Assembly (NCBI GenBank): GCA_009746045.1
Contig: RPFO01000253.1
Location: 5,528,145-5,592,144, forward strand
DNA from: Mesostigma viride
Taxonomy: Eukaryota; Streptophyta; Mesostigmatophyceae; Mesostigmatales; Mesostigmataceae
Direction of reading: 5' to 3'
Length of the DNA stretch: 64,000 nt
Shown: in pieces, positions 1 to 12,800 of the stretch
How the letters are laid out: each line of letters begins with the position of its first letter
Numbering within the stretch: the stretch's first letter is position 1
Position numbers and translations under genes: made by a program
The notes under the pieces: generated by a model
Told to the model about the DNA's origin: nothing
Seen by the model: only the letters and a program-made list of their open reading frames with translations
Database searches by the model: none

Positions 1-604
1 TCCACCCCTTCCCCCCTTCCCTACCCCTTATCTTCATTATCCCAGCCCACCCTCAACCGGAGCCCATATAAGATATTATTCGGGAAGCAGCATGCATATT
101 GCAATGCAGCCTCTGGTAACAACCAAACCAGATACATGGTCCATGTAAAGCGCCCGCGTGCAACCGTCCGTACCCTGCACCACCACTATCTTCTCGCAGT
201 TCTCATCCTCCTCCCCACCACCCTTCCCTCCCCCCCGAAACCCAATAGCCTCCTGTCCCCCCCCCTCACACACACATCTCCCCCCGATAAAACATTAACA
301 TTTTCCCACATTAAAAGGCACACAAAAGTATCAGACGCGTAGCCAATCACATAACACCCATTTGCCCCCCAAACCACCCTGCTTGTTCATCCCCCCCCCC
401 CCCCCCCCCCCCTGGTGCACATTATAATATTTGATGCATGAAATGGTCTACAGGCACCACAACTTTTATACTGTAGTAACATGCAGCAGACAATGTGCAC
501 GGCGAAACTCCTTTTTGGCCCACAAGCACGGCATCGCAGCCTCTTCTCCCTCTCCCCCATGATCCAGGATTCTAGCTAGTAGTACTTTATTTCCTTCATG
601 GCAG
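1..604. other. No gene recognised; C-rich upstream sequence
   Basis: C-rich sequence with a poly-C run near 391-411 and AT-rich patches. I see no exon with usable splice signals before 605. Upstream exons of the DUF262-like gene should lie here or beyond the window edge, but none could be picked with confidence. Confidence 0.4.
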
Positions 605-3010
605 GCATTGGAACTTCTCGGGCGTGATGCCAGCCATTCACAACCCTCCATTCCCTACAGGTGCCAGCTTTATTATCGTTCCCTCTGCCCCCTCCACAAA
701 TCCAAGTGCAATATACTGTACTGTATATTACAATCTACTGTGTATACCGTCTTCAATTTACTGTGTTGTATAGTACCATACCATTCCATATTACCCCCCA
801 CCCCCTCCACGAATCAAATTCGAATATCTTATTTTTAAGATACTGTACTGTATTCTACGATATCATTCCATATTCCCCCCCGCAGGCACCAGAATCTTTC
901 GGATGCTGAGCAAGCCGACATGGAGCGCGTCTTCCGCCGCAGCATCGCGCTGGCGTGGGCGTACTTTGGGGTAGATGCGTTCCGGTGAGGCTTGTTGGTC
1001 CATACTGCACTAACGGGTATTTATCAGGGGGGGCAAAATACGGGGTATTTATGAGAGGGCCAAAATAAGGGGGGGTTAATGGGGGGGTCCTAAATGTGGG
1101 GTTTTTATGAGGGGGACAAATTACGCGGTATTTATGAGCGGGGACAAAATACGGACACACATTCCTGTGAGGCAGGCAGGCAGTTGGCTGAATAATAAGC
1201 AATCATACCTTTTTTTTTCTCCTGATAGTGACTAGAAACTTTCTAACACAAGTCGAGCTAGATTTGCGTGAACCAAGTGAAAGGAGCTAAGTTAATCGGA
1301 GCAGGTTGCACTACTATCGCATTAGCGGGAGCACCTGTAGGTTTTGGTAAGTTTTTTTAGTTCTTTGATTACGCGAGCGCCCGAAAACTAGTCATCACAC
1401 CAGCTGGCGGAAGAGGCAGGCCTTCCAAGATAGCATTCAGTGACTCGGCTACATAGTCAGCAGCCTGTGAGGCTGCTGACCAATCAGCGAGCAGGCCTTT
1501 AACTGCGTGCCTTTAGCTGACCAAACAACGTGCAGGCCTTTAACTGATACTGGGGGTAGAGGTAGGCTGGGTACCGGCCAACAAGCAGGCTAGCCAAAAG
1601 TCAGGCCCAGCGGTCAGCTGCCTGCGAGGTATATGAAATTTTGTCAAGTCCTAGGCCAGTGGACGAGTGGATCTTTGGCTAAGCAGGCCTGGGGGACAAG
1701 CGTGTCGCTCGGTAGGCATGCCAGCTGTATGAAGGTCTTTTTATTTTGTCTGCTTCCGCCTATCTATGTGGCGCCGCTTGCCCGCTTTTGGTCAGCTGCA
1801 TTTCCCTTGCATGGATAACGAGATGTGCTGTATTGATTTCGCAACACCATCCACACTGTAATCTGGTGCGGTCATAATATACGTATGCTCCCAGCGCGTG
1901 GGGTACATTTACTGTGATGATAGTGACCTAATCTCTCCCTTGCCCCCCCTGTCTGCCGCCAGGTCCTCAACACCGGCTGCAATAATCCTGCAACCTTAAC
2001 CATACTGTAATCATGCTGTGGTGATGAACCCTTGCCTCCCTGATGAACCCTTGCCTCCCTGGCCTGTCTTACCCTAGGTCCTCCACGTCGGCGGGAAAAG
2101 TGAACATTGGCCTGTGGGACACGCTCATGGTACGTGCTGTTTAAATATAAATGGTACGAAGGCTATCAGCATTATATGTTCCTATTCAACTGGCATTTGG
2201 GTTCAGTGTTTCCGTCCTAACATTGTACCCTGCATTTCTTATTTGACCTGGGAATCAGTCCATTTTTTCCTTATTTATGGTTGTCGTGGGTGATAATATG
2301 TGTGGAGTAACCCGGGCAATGCTGTGTGTCCTCGATGCCTGTTGCCTTTTGTACTCTGTTCCTGGGCATTCCAGTACGGCTTCGCTACCTACCCAGTGTT
2401 CCAGGAAGGGGGCCTCATGGGAGACATCCCGCCCTCCGTCCCAGCCAGAAAACGTCTCAGGGACGCCCTGGAGAAGGCCAAGGTGGGTGCACGCAGGGTG
2501 AAATCTACACCACTTGCAGTTAGGTTGAACCCTGGGCTGAATCCCAACTCCTGAATCTTCTCACTTGCGAGGTCGCCTTTAAGATCGGCTTGTCTACTAC
2601 TGATGTCGAGCTGTTCGGTATGGTATTAAGAGCACCTCTTATCATGGAGCGGTACCGGGCACCACCATTCCTACATCTACGATTTCATGCCAATTTCAAT
2701 TAGTTTAGTTAGCTTTGTTGAACGCAGTTGGTATTTATAAGGCCCTTGCAATGCGTTTCCCTGTCCAAGTAGCCTTGTTGCCTTAAGTTCCCTCCTTTCT
2801 AGCCACTTCCGAATTTTTTTTTTCCCCCAGCAACTCCACTGATTGACTGCTTTTTCTTATTGTGTGTGCTGCTATCGCCTCCATCCTGCGTGCCTGTCTT
2901 GCCAGAAGTCCTCGTTTAAAGGCAAGCTCAAATCCATGAGAAAGGACGTCGTCCTTCGGGATGAGAAGTGGCAGAGAGCAGTGGCAGACGTGGCCAAGAC
3001 CTTGGATTAA
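605..3010 (+). CDS. 3' exons of a spliced DUF262-like protein
   Basis: Exons proposed from splice signals, open phase and protein pattern: 605-660 (least certain), 886-984, 2078-2129, 2375-2482 and 2906-3010. Introns begin GTGAGG, GTACGT and GTGGGT, and acceptors follow pyrimidine-rich tracts. Phases fit: 984 ends in phase 2 and the next exon supplies the third base of an Arg codon; later joins are phase 0. The product contains ERVFRRSIALAWAYFGVDAF, then a KVNIGLWDTLM segment and a basic tail KSSFKGKLKSMRKDV. This resembles the C-terminal part of DUF262 proteins, where a helix plus 'FG..AFR' is followed by an 'iN..l.d' segment. DUF262 is a ParB-like nuclease fold found in GmrSD-type restriction enzymes and many uncharacterised proteins. 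The catalytic N-terminus is not visible, so activity is unknown. The stop codon lies at the junction with a LINE insertion. The family call rests on remembered pattern, not a search. Confidence 0.5.
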
Positions 3011-3443
3011 TTAGTTAATTAAGAACATACCTCTGTGGGGAGGATATGTAACACATATCCCTGAGAAGGGGCATATGTTTTTAATACATTCTAGGCGACA
3101 ACCTGCAGGTGGTGGGTGTAAACTGCCACCTACTTGGGGTGCACTACTGAGGTGCGCCTGCACCACCATGTATTCCAGCAGCAAAGTTGCGGACATGGGG
3201 TGGAAGATGATCATGGCTAAGCAATGGCTTCTATGATGGCGTCTCAGCAGAGAGTGGCTCTCTGCATGGACAAAGCATGGCTGACTCATAGCGGGTGCAG
3301 TAAGGCTGCCTCATGGTCCAGAGCCCATAGATAGGCTTGCAACACATTTAAAGGCGCCGGTTTGGGAGAATATAAAGGCCTCTCCCGGATCGCGGAGCCT
3401 GAGGGGTTTTAGGGGCATTCCCAGGGTTGACCCACAACCCCCG
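3008..3443 (-). mobile_element. Truncated LINE 3' end inserted at a stop codon
   Basis: The segment is flanked by a 12-bp direct repeat AAGACCTTGGAT at 2996-3007 and 3444-3455, a target-site duplication. Its left end is a TTAATTAGTTAATTAA tail read on the minus strand. The body shares the 'CATATCCCTGAGAAGGGGCATATG' region (two blocks, 3055-3078) with the LINE copies ending near 44.0, 46.03 and 63.3 kb, so it is the 3' end of that family. It landed in the last codons of the DUF262-like gene: without it the reading frame would run one residue further to a TGA at 3459. Confidence 0.85.
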
Positions 3444-3455
3444 AAGACCTTGGAT

Positions 3456-3759
3456 ACATGATCACACAAAAAAATCTTTATGAACACAAGAGGGTCAGAT
3501 ATGAACCAGACAACACAGTCGATGCGAAATCTGGGCATGCTTTTGTGTACATGGTCGTGAACGCGTTCTTGTTTTAAGTGATGGTATGTGAAATATGTGT
3601 GTATGATAGTATGTAAAATAACCGCAGTGCGTACGTACAGCGCTTACTCTTAAAAATTTTCTTGTCGGGCCGAAACACAAAATGAGCTGGGGATCTGGAT
3701 AGCAATAATAGCTTGCGCTGTGTCGGCGAGAACTAATCTTTCAAGGCACGTGACAATAA
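3456..3759. other. Spacer, former 3' flank of the DUF262-like gene
   Basis: It begins with the downstream copy of the LINE target duplication, so it was the original 3' UTR and flank of the gene. It is A/T-rich with no coding signal I can support. Confidence 0.5.
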
Positions 3760-5652
3760 TTAAGGGGAGGTGGCACCCCAAAAACCTTAAAACTTGACCC
3801 ATGCTAATATCACTTGAATTTCAGTTGCACCATGCTAAATTATGATTGGGGGCACTAAATAACATCTCTAGTGAGTTGTCCATGCACTTGTTGGGGGTAC
3901 TACCCCCACATATACGCCAATATAGCGCTATAAATAGAAAAAGACGCTAATTAGGGCTATGTATGCCCCAGCCCATGCACTCATTTGTTGGCAAAAAAAA
4001 ATGTAGCGTCTATAGTTCCCTGAGTTTGTAGCTTGCTGAGCTATTTACATCATGAAAATGACAAAACCTTGAACAGTTATTAATTTCCCCGCAAAAGTAC
4101 CCTTTTTTTACCGGACATTGGGAATAAACATGTCATAAACACTTCAGATTCGGCAACAAAATGTAGCGAAAATCCGGCTAACAGGGGGACAGCAGTGGTC
4201 CAAGTCCCAGGTCATTCCGACAAGTCTAGCTCAAGTTATTGCGTTTGGCGTGCTAAAACCTGAACATACGCTAAATGAGGTTTTTCTGTGTATAAGGCCA
4301 CCTAGGCATCATGTTTTCCATCCAAGAAGCCAAAAAACATGCCCAACTCGATCACACAACATAAGAAAAGGCTAGGCACCTCATCTGCCCTCCCCTGCCC
4401 TCAGCATGGCCAGCCTTGCCAGCGTGCGCATAGCAACACCATCGCTAGGCATACACGCACCAAGAGAGCATACACTAAGCTCAGCCCAAGGTTACCATGT
4501 AAATTTATGCCAAGAACTCAGCAAGTATACGTGTAAAAACCTTAGAAAGACTGCCCAAGCAATAGAGGCAACTGCAGCCTGCAAACTTGGCAGCAAATCA
4601 TACATGTTGTATGCCAAGCATTCACATCCTATCCAGCTTGCCTTGCTGCACACATAGCAGGGAAGTCTTAATGGTTATAGCTCAAGGAAAGCAATGGAAA
4701 CACCTATCTAATGCAATGCCACTCATGCAGTATGGCCAGCAAAAGAACCACTCTCACCTTCCTTTCCAATAGGGCAATTTGCTAAGAAGCTGATGCCAGC
4801 TTGTTAGCCTCTAGGCACATGCCGGATGTCGTTCTAAAACAGGCGTGTCAGATCCGGCACATAACAAAGCGTCTGAGCAAGGTCACGTCCAAAGGATTAT
4901 GGAAAACAAATGTCAACACATTACCAACAACTTGACCTCGGCGCATTTAGCATGCCAGCCACAAACTACACGAAATTGTACGAAATAGCTAGGAATCTGA
5001 CGATGCAACCGAAAGAAATGGAGCGCTTCCTGCAGGGAAACTGCCCGAAAAAAAGGCGAAAGGCCGACGTTAATGCACCTGCCTGCGTGGAAATGTTTCA
5101 TGCATAAACTGGCACGCAAGCTCGAACAATAAAAGACATCATCCATTGATCAGGCGAACAAGGAAGGTGCGCCTTCCGTGAATACGTCGAAGGCGACATG
5201 CGCAGGCCTGCGTAGGTTCTTACCTTGAATGCCGGAAATGTAAAAGAAACCGGGAAGCTTCGGCACAAACTCGACAACACCATTAAGTTAGCTTCATAAT
5301 CGCTCTTTAGAGCCTACGTTGCCTCACAATAGCTGCCGTAAACCTGCATTAAATTTCATGATCCGCAAGAGAAATTATATCCTGGACCCCCGCGCCCGTA
5401 GCCGTTCGAGAAATTAGCGATATTGCAAACCGTAAACTTTCCGCCACGCAATGAGGTCATCAACTAATCTTCTGCGAAATTCAAGCATTTTTTCTAGCTG
5501 TTTACGTGCCATATCGATTAATATTGCATAAAGGCATGCCGCCATGGCCACTTCCGCGAGGGTTGAGCGGTCCGGGCACACATTATACACCGTACGGACG
5601 GTACCGCGAATTTTTTGGCGCGGAAAATATTCGGCGCGCCACGTCCCCTTAA
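3760..5652. mobile_element. Non-autonomous DNA element with TTAA ends (copy 1)
   Basis: The unit is bounded by TTAA on both sides (3760-3763 and 5649-5652), with imperfect terminal inverted repeats GGGGAGGTGGC and GCCACGTCCCC. The interior has no long ORF. It shares layout and short blocks with the element at 42047-43961, including a terminal region with ACGGACGGTACCGCGAATTT and a lone CCATGGCCA block just before it. TTAA target choice is typical of piggyBac-type transposases, but the termini differ from the other TTAA family in this window, so the superfamily is inferred from the target site only. Confidence 0.65.
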
Positions 5653-5972
5653 CATTTTAGATTATTGAATTTCTTCAATGGGACCACTTGTAATGAGCTA
5701 ACTAATGAATTAGATGTGGGCTCTGGACCATGGGGCAGCCTTACTGCATTAATTAAATGGTGTGGGCACAACGTACTGTGGGAACAATAAAGCTTCCGCA
5801 CATCAAAGGCGAACGAGCAAACGAGCCACGACGTAGCCATGGCTAGCTGACGGCGGAGCTCATAACCTTCCCGTCATTTGGAGCCCTCCAAAATTTTCCG
5901 TGACTATCACAATCGCTTCGTCTTCTAAGACGCACACGTGGATTTATTTTCCCTAGGCTATCAGGCAATATT
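5653..5972. other. Spacer, probably LINE 5' region
   Basis: No gene is recognised. The last part leads straight into the LINE ORF1 pseudogene and may be its 5' UTR. Confidence 0.3.
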
Positions 5973-7640
5973 ATGACGAGCAAACGCTCCTCTACGCAAC
6001 GCAGCCTGGCGGCTGCGCTAAGCCCTGAAAATACTTCAGCAGCTCCGGCTGCAGCTTCTCCCTTAGGCCTGGAAGGCATCGGTGCCACTACAAGAGTCAG
6101 GCACTGGTGGTTGCCCAGGCCCCTCCCGAGCTCGCCTCGCCCTCGGCATCGCCTGAGCCCAAACGCAGTCGCCCTGACGAACCTCGCTGGGCCGAGGTCG
6201 CTTTTGACGTCAACTCCTATGGCTGCTGGAACCAAAAACCGTATGCCTTCATGGACGATTTGTTTTTCGGCACGCACGCCTTGCTTGTTGAACTGTGCAC
6301 GCACCTAGAGCTTCCTCCAAAACCGAGGCCATATGGCAAACGGCCTCCCGCTTTGCTGAACACAATCGACGACCTGCCACGCATGACTCGCCCCCGGCTT
6401 CAGTGCCTCGCCCTCTGCTCCCTCCTCGGGCGCGCCGAATTAAGCCGAGATCTGGCCCCCCCCCTCCCATGCACCGTCACGACCGACACCATCGTTAATT
6501 CGCACCCTCTTTAATCCGTACCGTGGTTAAGGAAGCCTTCGAGCAGCACGTGACCCCCCTCGCTGCAGATGTGGCAGCCATGGGAGGCATGTTGGCTGCC
6601 GAGCTTGGTTGGACCCCTCCTCTCCACCACCACAACCACCCGGCGCGCCGCCGGCTCCAAGCTCCTCGCCTCCGGCACCGTCACCATGCACCTGACCGCC
6701 ACCGAAGCCATCACCGCCCAGCCCCTCGACATGATTCGACAAGCGCCTCAAGGACAACGGCCATCGGCATATCGAGTGCCTGCAAAACACCGCAGGCCTC
6801 ACCCGGCGCCCAGGTGGTGAAGGACATTGCCGCCAAGCCAGCCCCCACTCGGCATGGCCCAGCCGGCGATGCCCCTCCCACCCAGACCCGCCATGGGCAG
6901 TCATGCTGATGAACAAAAACAACACCACGTACCACCTCCGCCATTGCCGCCCAGCTCAAGAAGCAGACGCTTGACCTCCGTGAGGAGGCCCCGAGCTCGA
7001 CAAGCGCTGGGCTCCACAACTTTATCGTCAAGCTCTTCGACTTGCTGGAAGGTGAGGACTCCGAGAAGCTTGCAAAGGCGTTTAAGGACAAAATCCTTGC
7101 CCCCATCCCCATATCGGGATGGTCCTCATAGGAGAGCTCGAACCGACTGGAGGTCCTCCGCCTAGATCCCCACTTGCGGGGTAAGGTGAGACCACCCTGA
7201 CTGCTGCTCACCTTTGAGTACATGGCGGACAAGCTTCTCGGTTCCTCAATATTAAGCATCACAAGCGGCTCGTGAGGACCCCCTACACGCTGGACGATAA
7301 CTTAACCCTGACGCACCAACAACGGCGACGGGAGCCATGGCCGACCTACCTCCAGCTCCGGCAGACAGCGGCAGGGAAGAAGCCGCGGTATACTAGAGGG
7401 GGCCGGTCATAGATACGTCGACCACAACAACTGAGCCCTCAGGCAGGCGACCCTTGCCACCCCAGCACCCCCATGCAGCCACCCCATGCATGCAGCCTAC
7501 TAGGGGACTATATCAAGTAGTCGTTAGACTAGTAAGGCTTAGCTGAGACATGCCCATGTACATGTATGCTTATGATGGGATCCACACCACCAGGTCTACA
7601 TGACGCCCTAGCTTTGCAGGTAGTCATCATGAAGGAGACC
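5973..7640 (+). pseudogene. Decayed LINE ORF1 (L1-like) copy
   Basis: Pieces in several frames match the ORF1 encoded on the minus strand at 53768-46530. Near 6125-6160 there is a SPSASPEPK motif as in that protein's N-terminus. Near 7190-7300 lies LLLTFEYMADKLL followed by TRWTIT-like remnants. At about 7308-7400 the C-terminal 'LTLTHQQRRRE-WPTYLQLRQ' block appears. Numerous stops and frameshifts show that it is dead. Downstream, near 7620-7660, 'ATCATGAAGGAGACCACCCC' matches the C-terminal end of LINE ORF2 in the copy near 39670, so sequence of both LINE types is juxtaposed here. Confidence 0.65.
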
Positions 7641-8560
7641 ACCCCCATTTCAGTCAGTGGGGGCGCTCCGGCCACGTGACAGTGACGTACCAAGTATGGC
7701 ATTCACATTCGGGCCGGTCGGTGGTGCCCACAACCCGGAATGTAACTATGTAGGTCTTCGATATATAGCTAGAGCTCCCTCCCTCCCATCCCATCCCATC
7801 CCATCCCAATTCCCATCCCACCCCATGCATCCCATCGCGAGAATGGGATGTTTGCCTAGCTGTACCTAGCCACGTGCACCGCCAACACACGGTACACAAC
7901 CAGCCATATCAAGGAGACAACCAGCCATGTAGCCGGAGACGTCCGTCCTATTGTCAGCAAAATTTGGTGCGAGAGGTCCCCAGTTCGATTCAGGTCGGAT
8001 TCATTTGTAGATCGCGTTTTCCGCGTTTTCCGCGGCCCGGCACTGAACGCAAAGGTTTTCACCTTTGCGGAGTGTCTGATCAGAATATAGCCTTAGCTTA
8101 GTCCTTGTACAGCCATGCTACGTCCTGGCTACATGCTCAGATTACTTGCCCACGCTCCTTGTTATGATATGCTCACATGGGTCTTATTATTGCACCCACA
8201 GATCTTGCCGCATCGTTTCCCGAGCCCGATTGCAGCTGTGGCATCATGCCTTTGTGGCATGAAGGAGAAAGGGGGTCTCTGCCCTTTCTTCCTGTTGTGC
8301 ACACACAGGGATTAAAAGCACTTCGGTGCTCCGTGACTCCCCAACGGGAGCACGAGTTTAATTAATGAATTAATTAGCTTGCGCTGGTTGTGTCCTTGAT
8401 ATGCAGGCACGGTGCTCCTCACTTACAGAGACCCATTTCCATCATTAATTATTACACGTAGCTGCGTCACTTGAGCCTCAGGGAAATGAATATGGGATGG
8501 CGGGGTGGATGGATGTAGCTATGTCTAGTTCCTAGTTACAGCCTTACAGGGTTGCGGGCA
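7641..8560 (+). mobile_element. LINE 3' UTR fragments and tail
   Basis: Around 8310-8380 the text 'GCTCCGTGACTCCCCAACGG' followed by a TTAATTAATGAATTAATTAG tail matches the 3' end of LINE 1 (17340-17404). A short run near 7906-7920, TATCAAGGAGACAACCAG, is the reverse complement of the PLE terminal sequence. Near 7785-7835 there is a (CCCAT)n-like simple repeat. No gene is seen. Confidence 0.5.
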
Positions 8561-9193
8561 CCACGTGCGGCCCGAATCGCTACGCATGCATATGCCAAAC
8601 TCATCGATCAGTCACACGCGGAGGCCCCACCGACTGGGGGTTGGTGGCCTTCATTACTGTCTGCCACCTATCTTTACGCGTCATCTGCCTCCATATTACA
8701 GACAAACCAGGGGGTTCCCCGGCGTGAGCCCGCCCCATCGAGGGTAGCACATGTCCATGGCTAGCCTATCGATCGCGGAAAGTCCATTGACCACATTCCC
8801 ATGCCTAGCCTATCGCGGAAAGTCCATGGATGGCGGCCCGGGCGGCGCGCACAGCCTGGGGCATGCCACGTGAGGAGGAAACGCCCGGGCTGCATGTGCG
8901 GGCTTGGTGCCAGCGCTATAGTCCAGATGACTGATCTATCTACCTGATCTGTGCGGCCCATGCAGGTGCCCGGCTAGGCCCAGGCGCCTGTGCCTAAGAA
9001 TATGCGTAACATTCTTTCTTAAACTAGCCATTGCCATAAAACCATTTCCACAAATTGATCGAAATTGGGGGCCAATTGAAATGGGATGGCTTAGACATTC
9101 TAGCAGGTCTTGGAATGACAGGAGCTCTGCATCAGTTATATAGTAACTTAGATTAGCTGCCCTGCATGGCTCCTTGTGGCCATCAGCTTGCAC
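8560..9193 (-). pseudogene. LINE ORF2 C-terminal fragment
   Basis: Minus-strand reading shows HILRHRRLGLAGHL, then GRTDQVD, then QPGRFLLTWHAPG and TFRDRL in adjacent frames. The same order occurs in LINE 1 (RRLQLVGHLARTNQVD, GRHLLTW, TFKDQL) and in LINE 3 near 39390-39560. It is the tail of a LINE ORF2 after the reverse transcriptase; no RT motif itself is present. Broken by frameshifts. Confidence 0.6.
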
Positions 9194-9829
9194 CTTAGCC
9201 TACGTAAGATGATTCCGGCCCACCCCTCACAACTATTAATCCTGGTGAGACAACTATTAATCCTGGACGCACCTCACTTGTACAGTGCATCTGCGTCCGC
9301 CGACCTAGTGTTGTATTTAAACCCACAGTTGCGCCCGCACCATGATGCGGAGAGAGAACTCTGTGGCCTGCCCACTTGTGGCAGTGAGAGAAGCTAGTGC
9401 ATGCTAGTCAAAGGCGCCCTAGCTCCCTCCGTCTCGTTGCGTATAGGGGTCAACTGGAGGTTCCTTTACTTTGTATTGGAACCCACGTGATGCAGTCACG
9501 TGCTTGTTAACAAGCAGTCTACCCATGTGACGCAGTCATGCGCTTATCAATTGATTAATTAATTAATTTCCATACATCAGTTGACGCCATTGTCGCGCTA
9601 TCTAGAGTCCATACATAGCTGGCAGGACATCAGTTCAGATCACCCTAGCTAGTGAGCTCCAACCATGGAAAATTTGGCCCCCAAGTCCAAACCATTCACG
9701 GGTTTCCCTTGTGGACAATAGAACCATCACAACAGGAACGAGGCGGTTCATGGAGACAGGGAGCTTCTGGGATTAAACTGAAAGAAGCAGATGCCTAGTT
9801 TGTACATAGGTTCCTAACGCAACAGCTCC
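9194..9829. other. Intergenic, LINE-derived 3' sequences
   Basis: It contains GTGATGCAGTCACGTG and GTGACGCAGTCATGCG, followed by a TTGATTAATTAATTAATT tail near 9550-9568. The same motif precedes LINE tails at about 41527 and 62943. The remainder shows no coding signal. The 3' UTR of the F-box/WD40 gene should lie within this stretch. Confidence 0.4.
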
Positions 9830-12800
9830 TTATCTACGAGCCATCAACTCGGTCACGCCCGCCCACGGCCGGAAGTCAAACGCGGTGACCTTGTTGACCC
9901 TGCCAGCCGCACCACGTATCTGGGGCAAGCTGCCAGGGGCCGTGGTGGCCTCGAACGCGGCCACGATTCCATTCTCATCGACTGCCACCGCGCCACAGAA
10001 AAACAGAAAGGGGAACATGAGGGGGTGGTCGACCTCCGCCGGCATGTCGGCCACCCCCGGCTGGATACTAGGGCAGCAGCGGCCGCGGGGCACGTGCGCG
10101 GGGGAGGGGCAATGATGCATCGCGACAGGGGCCCCCACCGTTTCGATGCGGTAGCGGAGCGACCAGCGGCGGCGGCTTGTTGTAGCCGAGCGGCCCAGGG
10201 TGAGTGACGACAGCGACATCAACGGTGAGGATAATGACGATGAGGAGGACAACGATGATTTCGCCAACGGTAATGATGGGGAGAAGGGGACAAGGGTCCC
10301 TGAAGAAGGAGGAGAAGCAGATAGCGTTTGCGTTTCGCCATTCGTGACCGTGCCATTGTTAACGTTGCTATTTCTTCCCGCCGTGACGCCCCCGGTTTCA
10401 GCTGCCCAGCTGCTGCCACCCGCGACATCCCCCCAACCGTGCCGGCCCTGGCTCGGGAGGGCATCCCCCGTTGCAGCGCCGGGTCCCTGCCCACCACCCA
10501 GGCCAGGGGCGCCCCTCCCTGATGAGGGACCGCCACCAGGCGGTCCCAGCGACAGATCACCACCACCACCGTAGACACCACCAGTGCATGTCACAGTGTC
10601 GTTGCCACATTGCCTCCGGCCATCCGTGCCATTGGCAATGCTATCCCCAGGGGCTGCTGCTTCTACACCGCGATGGCCATGTGCCAGGGCATTATTAGCA
10701 GGTGGTGCTGTCAACCCACCTGCTGCCGCGGGTGCCGCACCCAGCGCCACCACCACCGGCCCCAATGCATGCGGCAAGGAATTATTGCTAGCAGCTGCCA
10801 CTCCCACAGGTGTCGCAGCGGCATGTGGTGATGTTTTAGTCCCCGTCACCACCCCCGCAGCAGGCGGCACCTTACTGCTAATCACCGCCACCTCCGCCGG
10901 CGCCAGCGTCCACACCCACAGCCCCGCGGCGTCCGGCGGGGCCACGTTCAAGTCCGGCTGCATGGGTGCGGTGACAAACGTCCCTGGGGGCCCCACGCCC
11001 AGGCAGGGAGCCACGTGGTCCAGCGCGATCGTCTGCAGGCAGCTCAGGCGATGCAGGCACCAGACGCGGACGGTACGATCGGACGACGAAGAGACGGCGC
11101 GGTGACGGCGGACGAACGATTCCCGACATTTGCCGGCGTTACCTCGGCCGCCGCCACCGACGTTTTGCTCCCTTTGTCCAGAGTCGCGGCTGCGGCTCTC
11201 ATTGTTGAGCCCTCCCGCACGGCCAAGGTGGCCACGGTTGCTTTGCAAGGCCATAGCAAGATTTGCCCCGGATGCAAGCGGCCCAACGCCTCCCTCGTGC
11301 TGCATGAGTCGGGCTCCCGCGAACGGCCCGTTCGAGGGGGAGAAGGTGGAGGAGGCGGAAGAGGAGGTGGTGGAGGGGGAGAAGAAGGTGGAGGAGGAAT
11401 CTCCTGCGAGCAGCCCACTGGAGGATGAAGAACGCGCCTGCGTTGTAGGGTCCCCTGGCATCGCCATCAAAGAACCCATCAGCTCTGCTGCTGACAAGTG
11501 GCTCCCAGGGGGTGGCGGTGACGATGATGATGTGGCCGATGTTGGCGCCGACGAGGAAGGCACCGCGGTGGACGAGGACGGATGCGGAGGAGAAGAAATA
11601 GGCGGCGGATGTGATGGCAGACATGCGGAAGCGGGAGACAAACTGGCCGATGTCGTCACTGCCACCATTGTCCTTGACCTTGCTGGTGGCATCGCCGTGG
11701 CCGTCGTTGTCAGCGTTGTTGGCCGTGGGGCAGATTCCTGCGCGTTCACCAGCGCTAGGCCTCGCGTTGTCGAGGGTGACCCCTTACAAAGGACTGGAGG
11801 ATGGATGAGCCCCAGCCGTGCTGATGGCGGCGGCGGCGGAGGAGGAGGATCGTATCGGGCCCCGCAGGACACGAAGGCGACCGCCAGCACGGGCGCCGCG
11901 TGCCCCTGGAGATTTCCCAGGGGCTCCCAGGTGCCGACCTCATGGAGGAGCACGCCGCCGCCCTGCGTGCCGGTGAGCAAGAGCCCACCCAGGGACGCGA
12001 GGGACAGGGCAGCGCTTCCGGACGCCAAGATAACGTGGCGCTGCCAGCCGTCGCTGTTGCTATTGTTGTTGCGATTGTTAACGTCACTGTTGCTGCTGTT
12101 GTTGCGGTTGTTAATGTCACTGTTGCTGCTGTTGTTGCGGTTGTTAATGTCACTGTTGCTGCTGTTGTTGCGGTTGTTAATGTCGCTGTTGCTGCTATCA
12201 TCACTGTCGGAGTGGATGTGGCCGACCGTCCAGGCGACGAGGCGTGGCGCGTTGGGGGCGGCGCCTGGCCCGCCCCCTCCCGCGGAGACCAGGTACCTGT
12301 TTGCCCCTTTGGCATCGGGCGCGAAGCAGAGCGACCGCACGACGTTGTGGCCGTGGGGGAGCATGCGAACGCACGTGAGGTCGCGCCTGCGGTCCCATAC
12401 GTAGATGGCCTTTGGGGGGGGGGGGGGGGGGGGGGGAGGGTTTGCGGTTCAGGTTGGTGGGGTTGACATGGGATATGGGGAAGTGCGGGGAGCTCAGACC
12501 CTCGGTGAGTTTCCAGGACAGGAAATGTATACAGATGCGGATGGCCTGGTGAGGCCGGGTTCGGGGGGGGGGGCTTAACGCGGGGTAAAGGTTTAGGGTG
12601 AGCTTAACGGCAGGCGGGGTTGACGTGGGAGGGGAGGGGCAAGACTGGGCAGATTCCCAGAAAAGAAATTTGGAAACAAGGTGCGGAAAAAGAAAAACAA
12701 TAATAACAATAATGTAGTTAAGGTAAGGATCCCACGTGTGGATGGCATGGGGCAGGGTTAACGCAGGATTCGGGGGGGAGAAGCGGCAAGGGACGCAGGC

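Noticed and set aside
7950-8030. Possible tRNA T-arm (CCCAGTTCGATTCAGG)
   Set aside because: The stem does not pair properly and no other tRNA arms could be folded around it.
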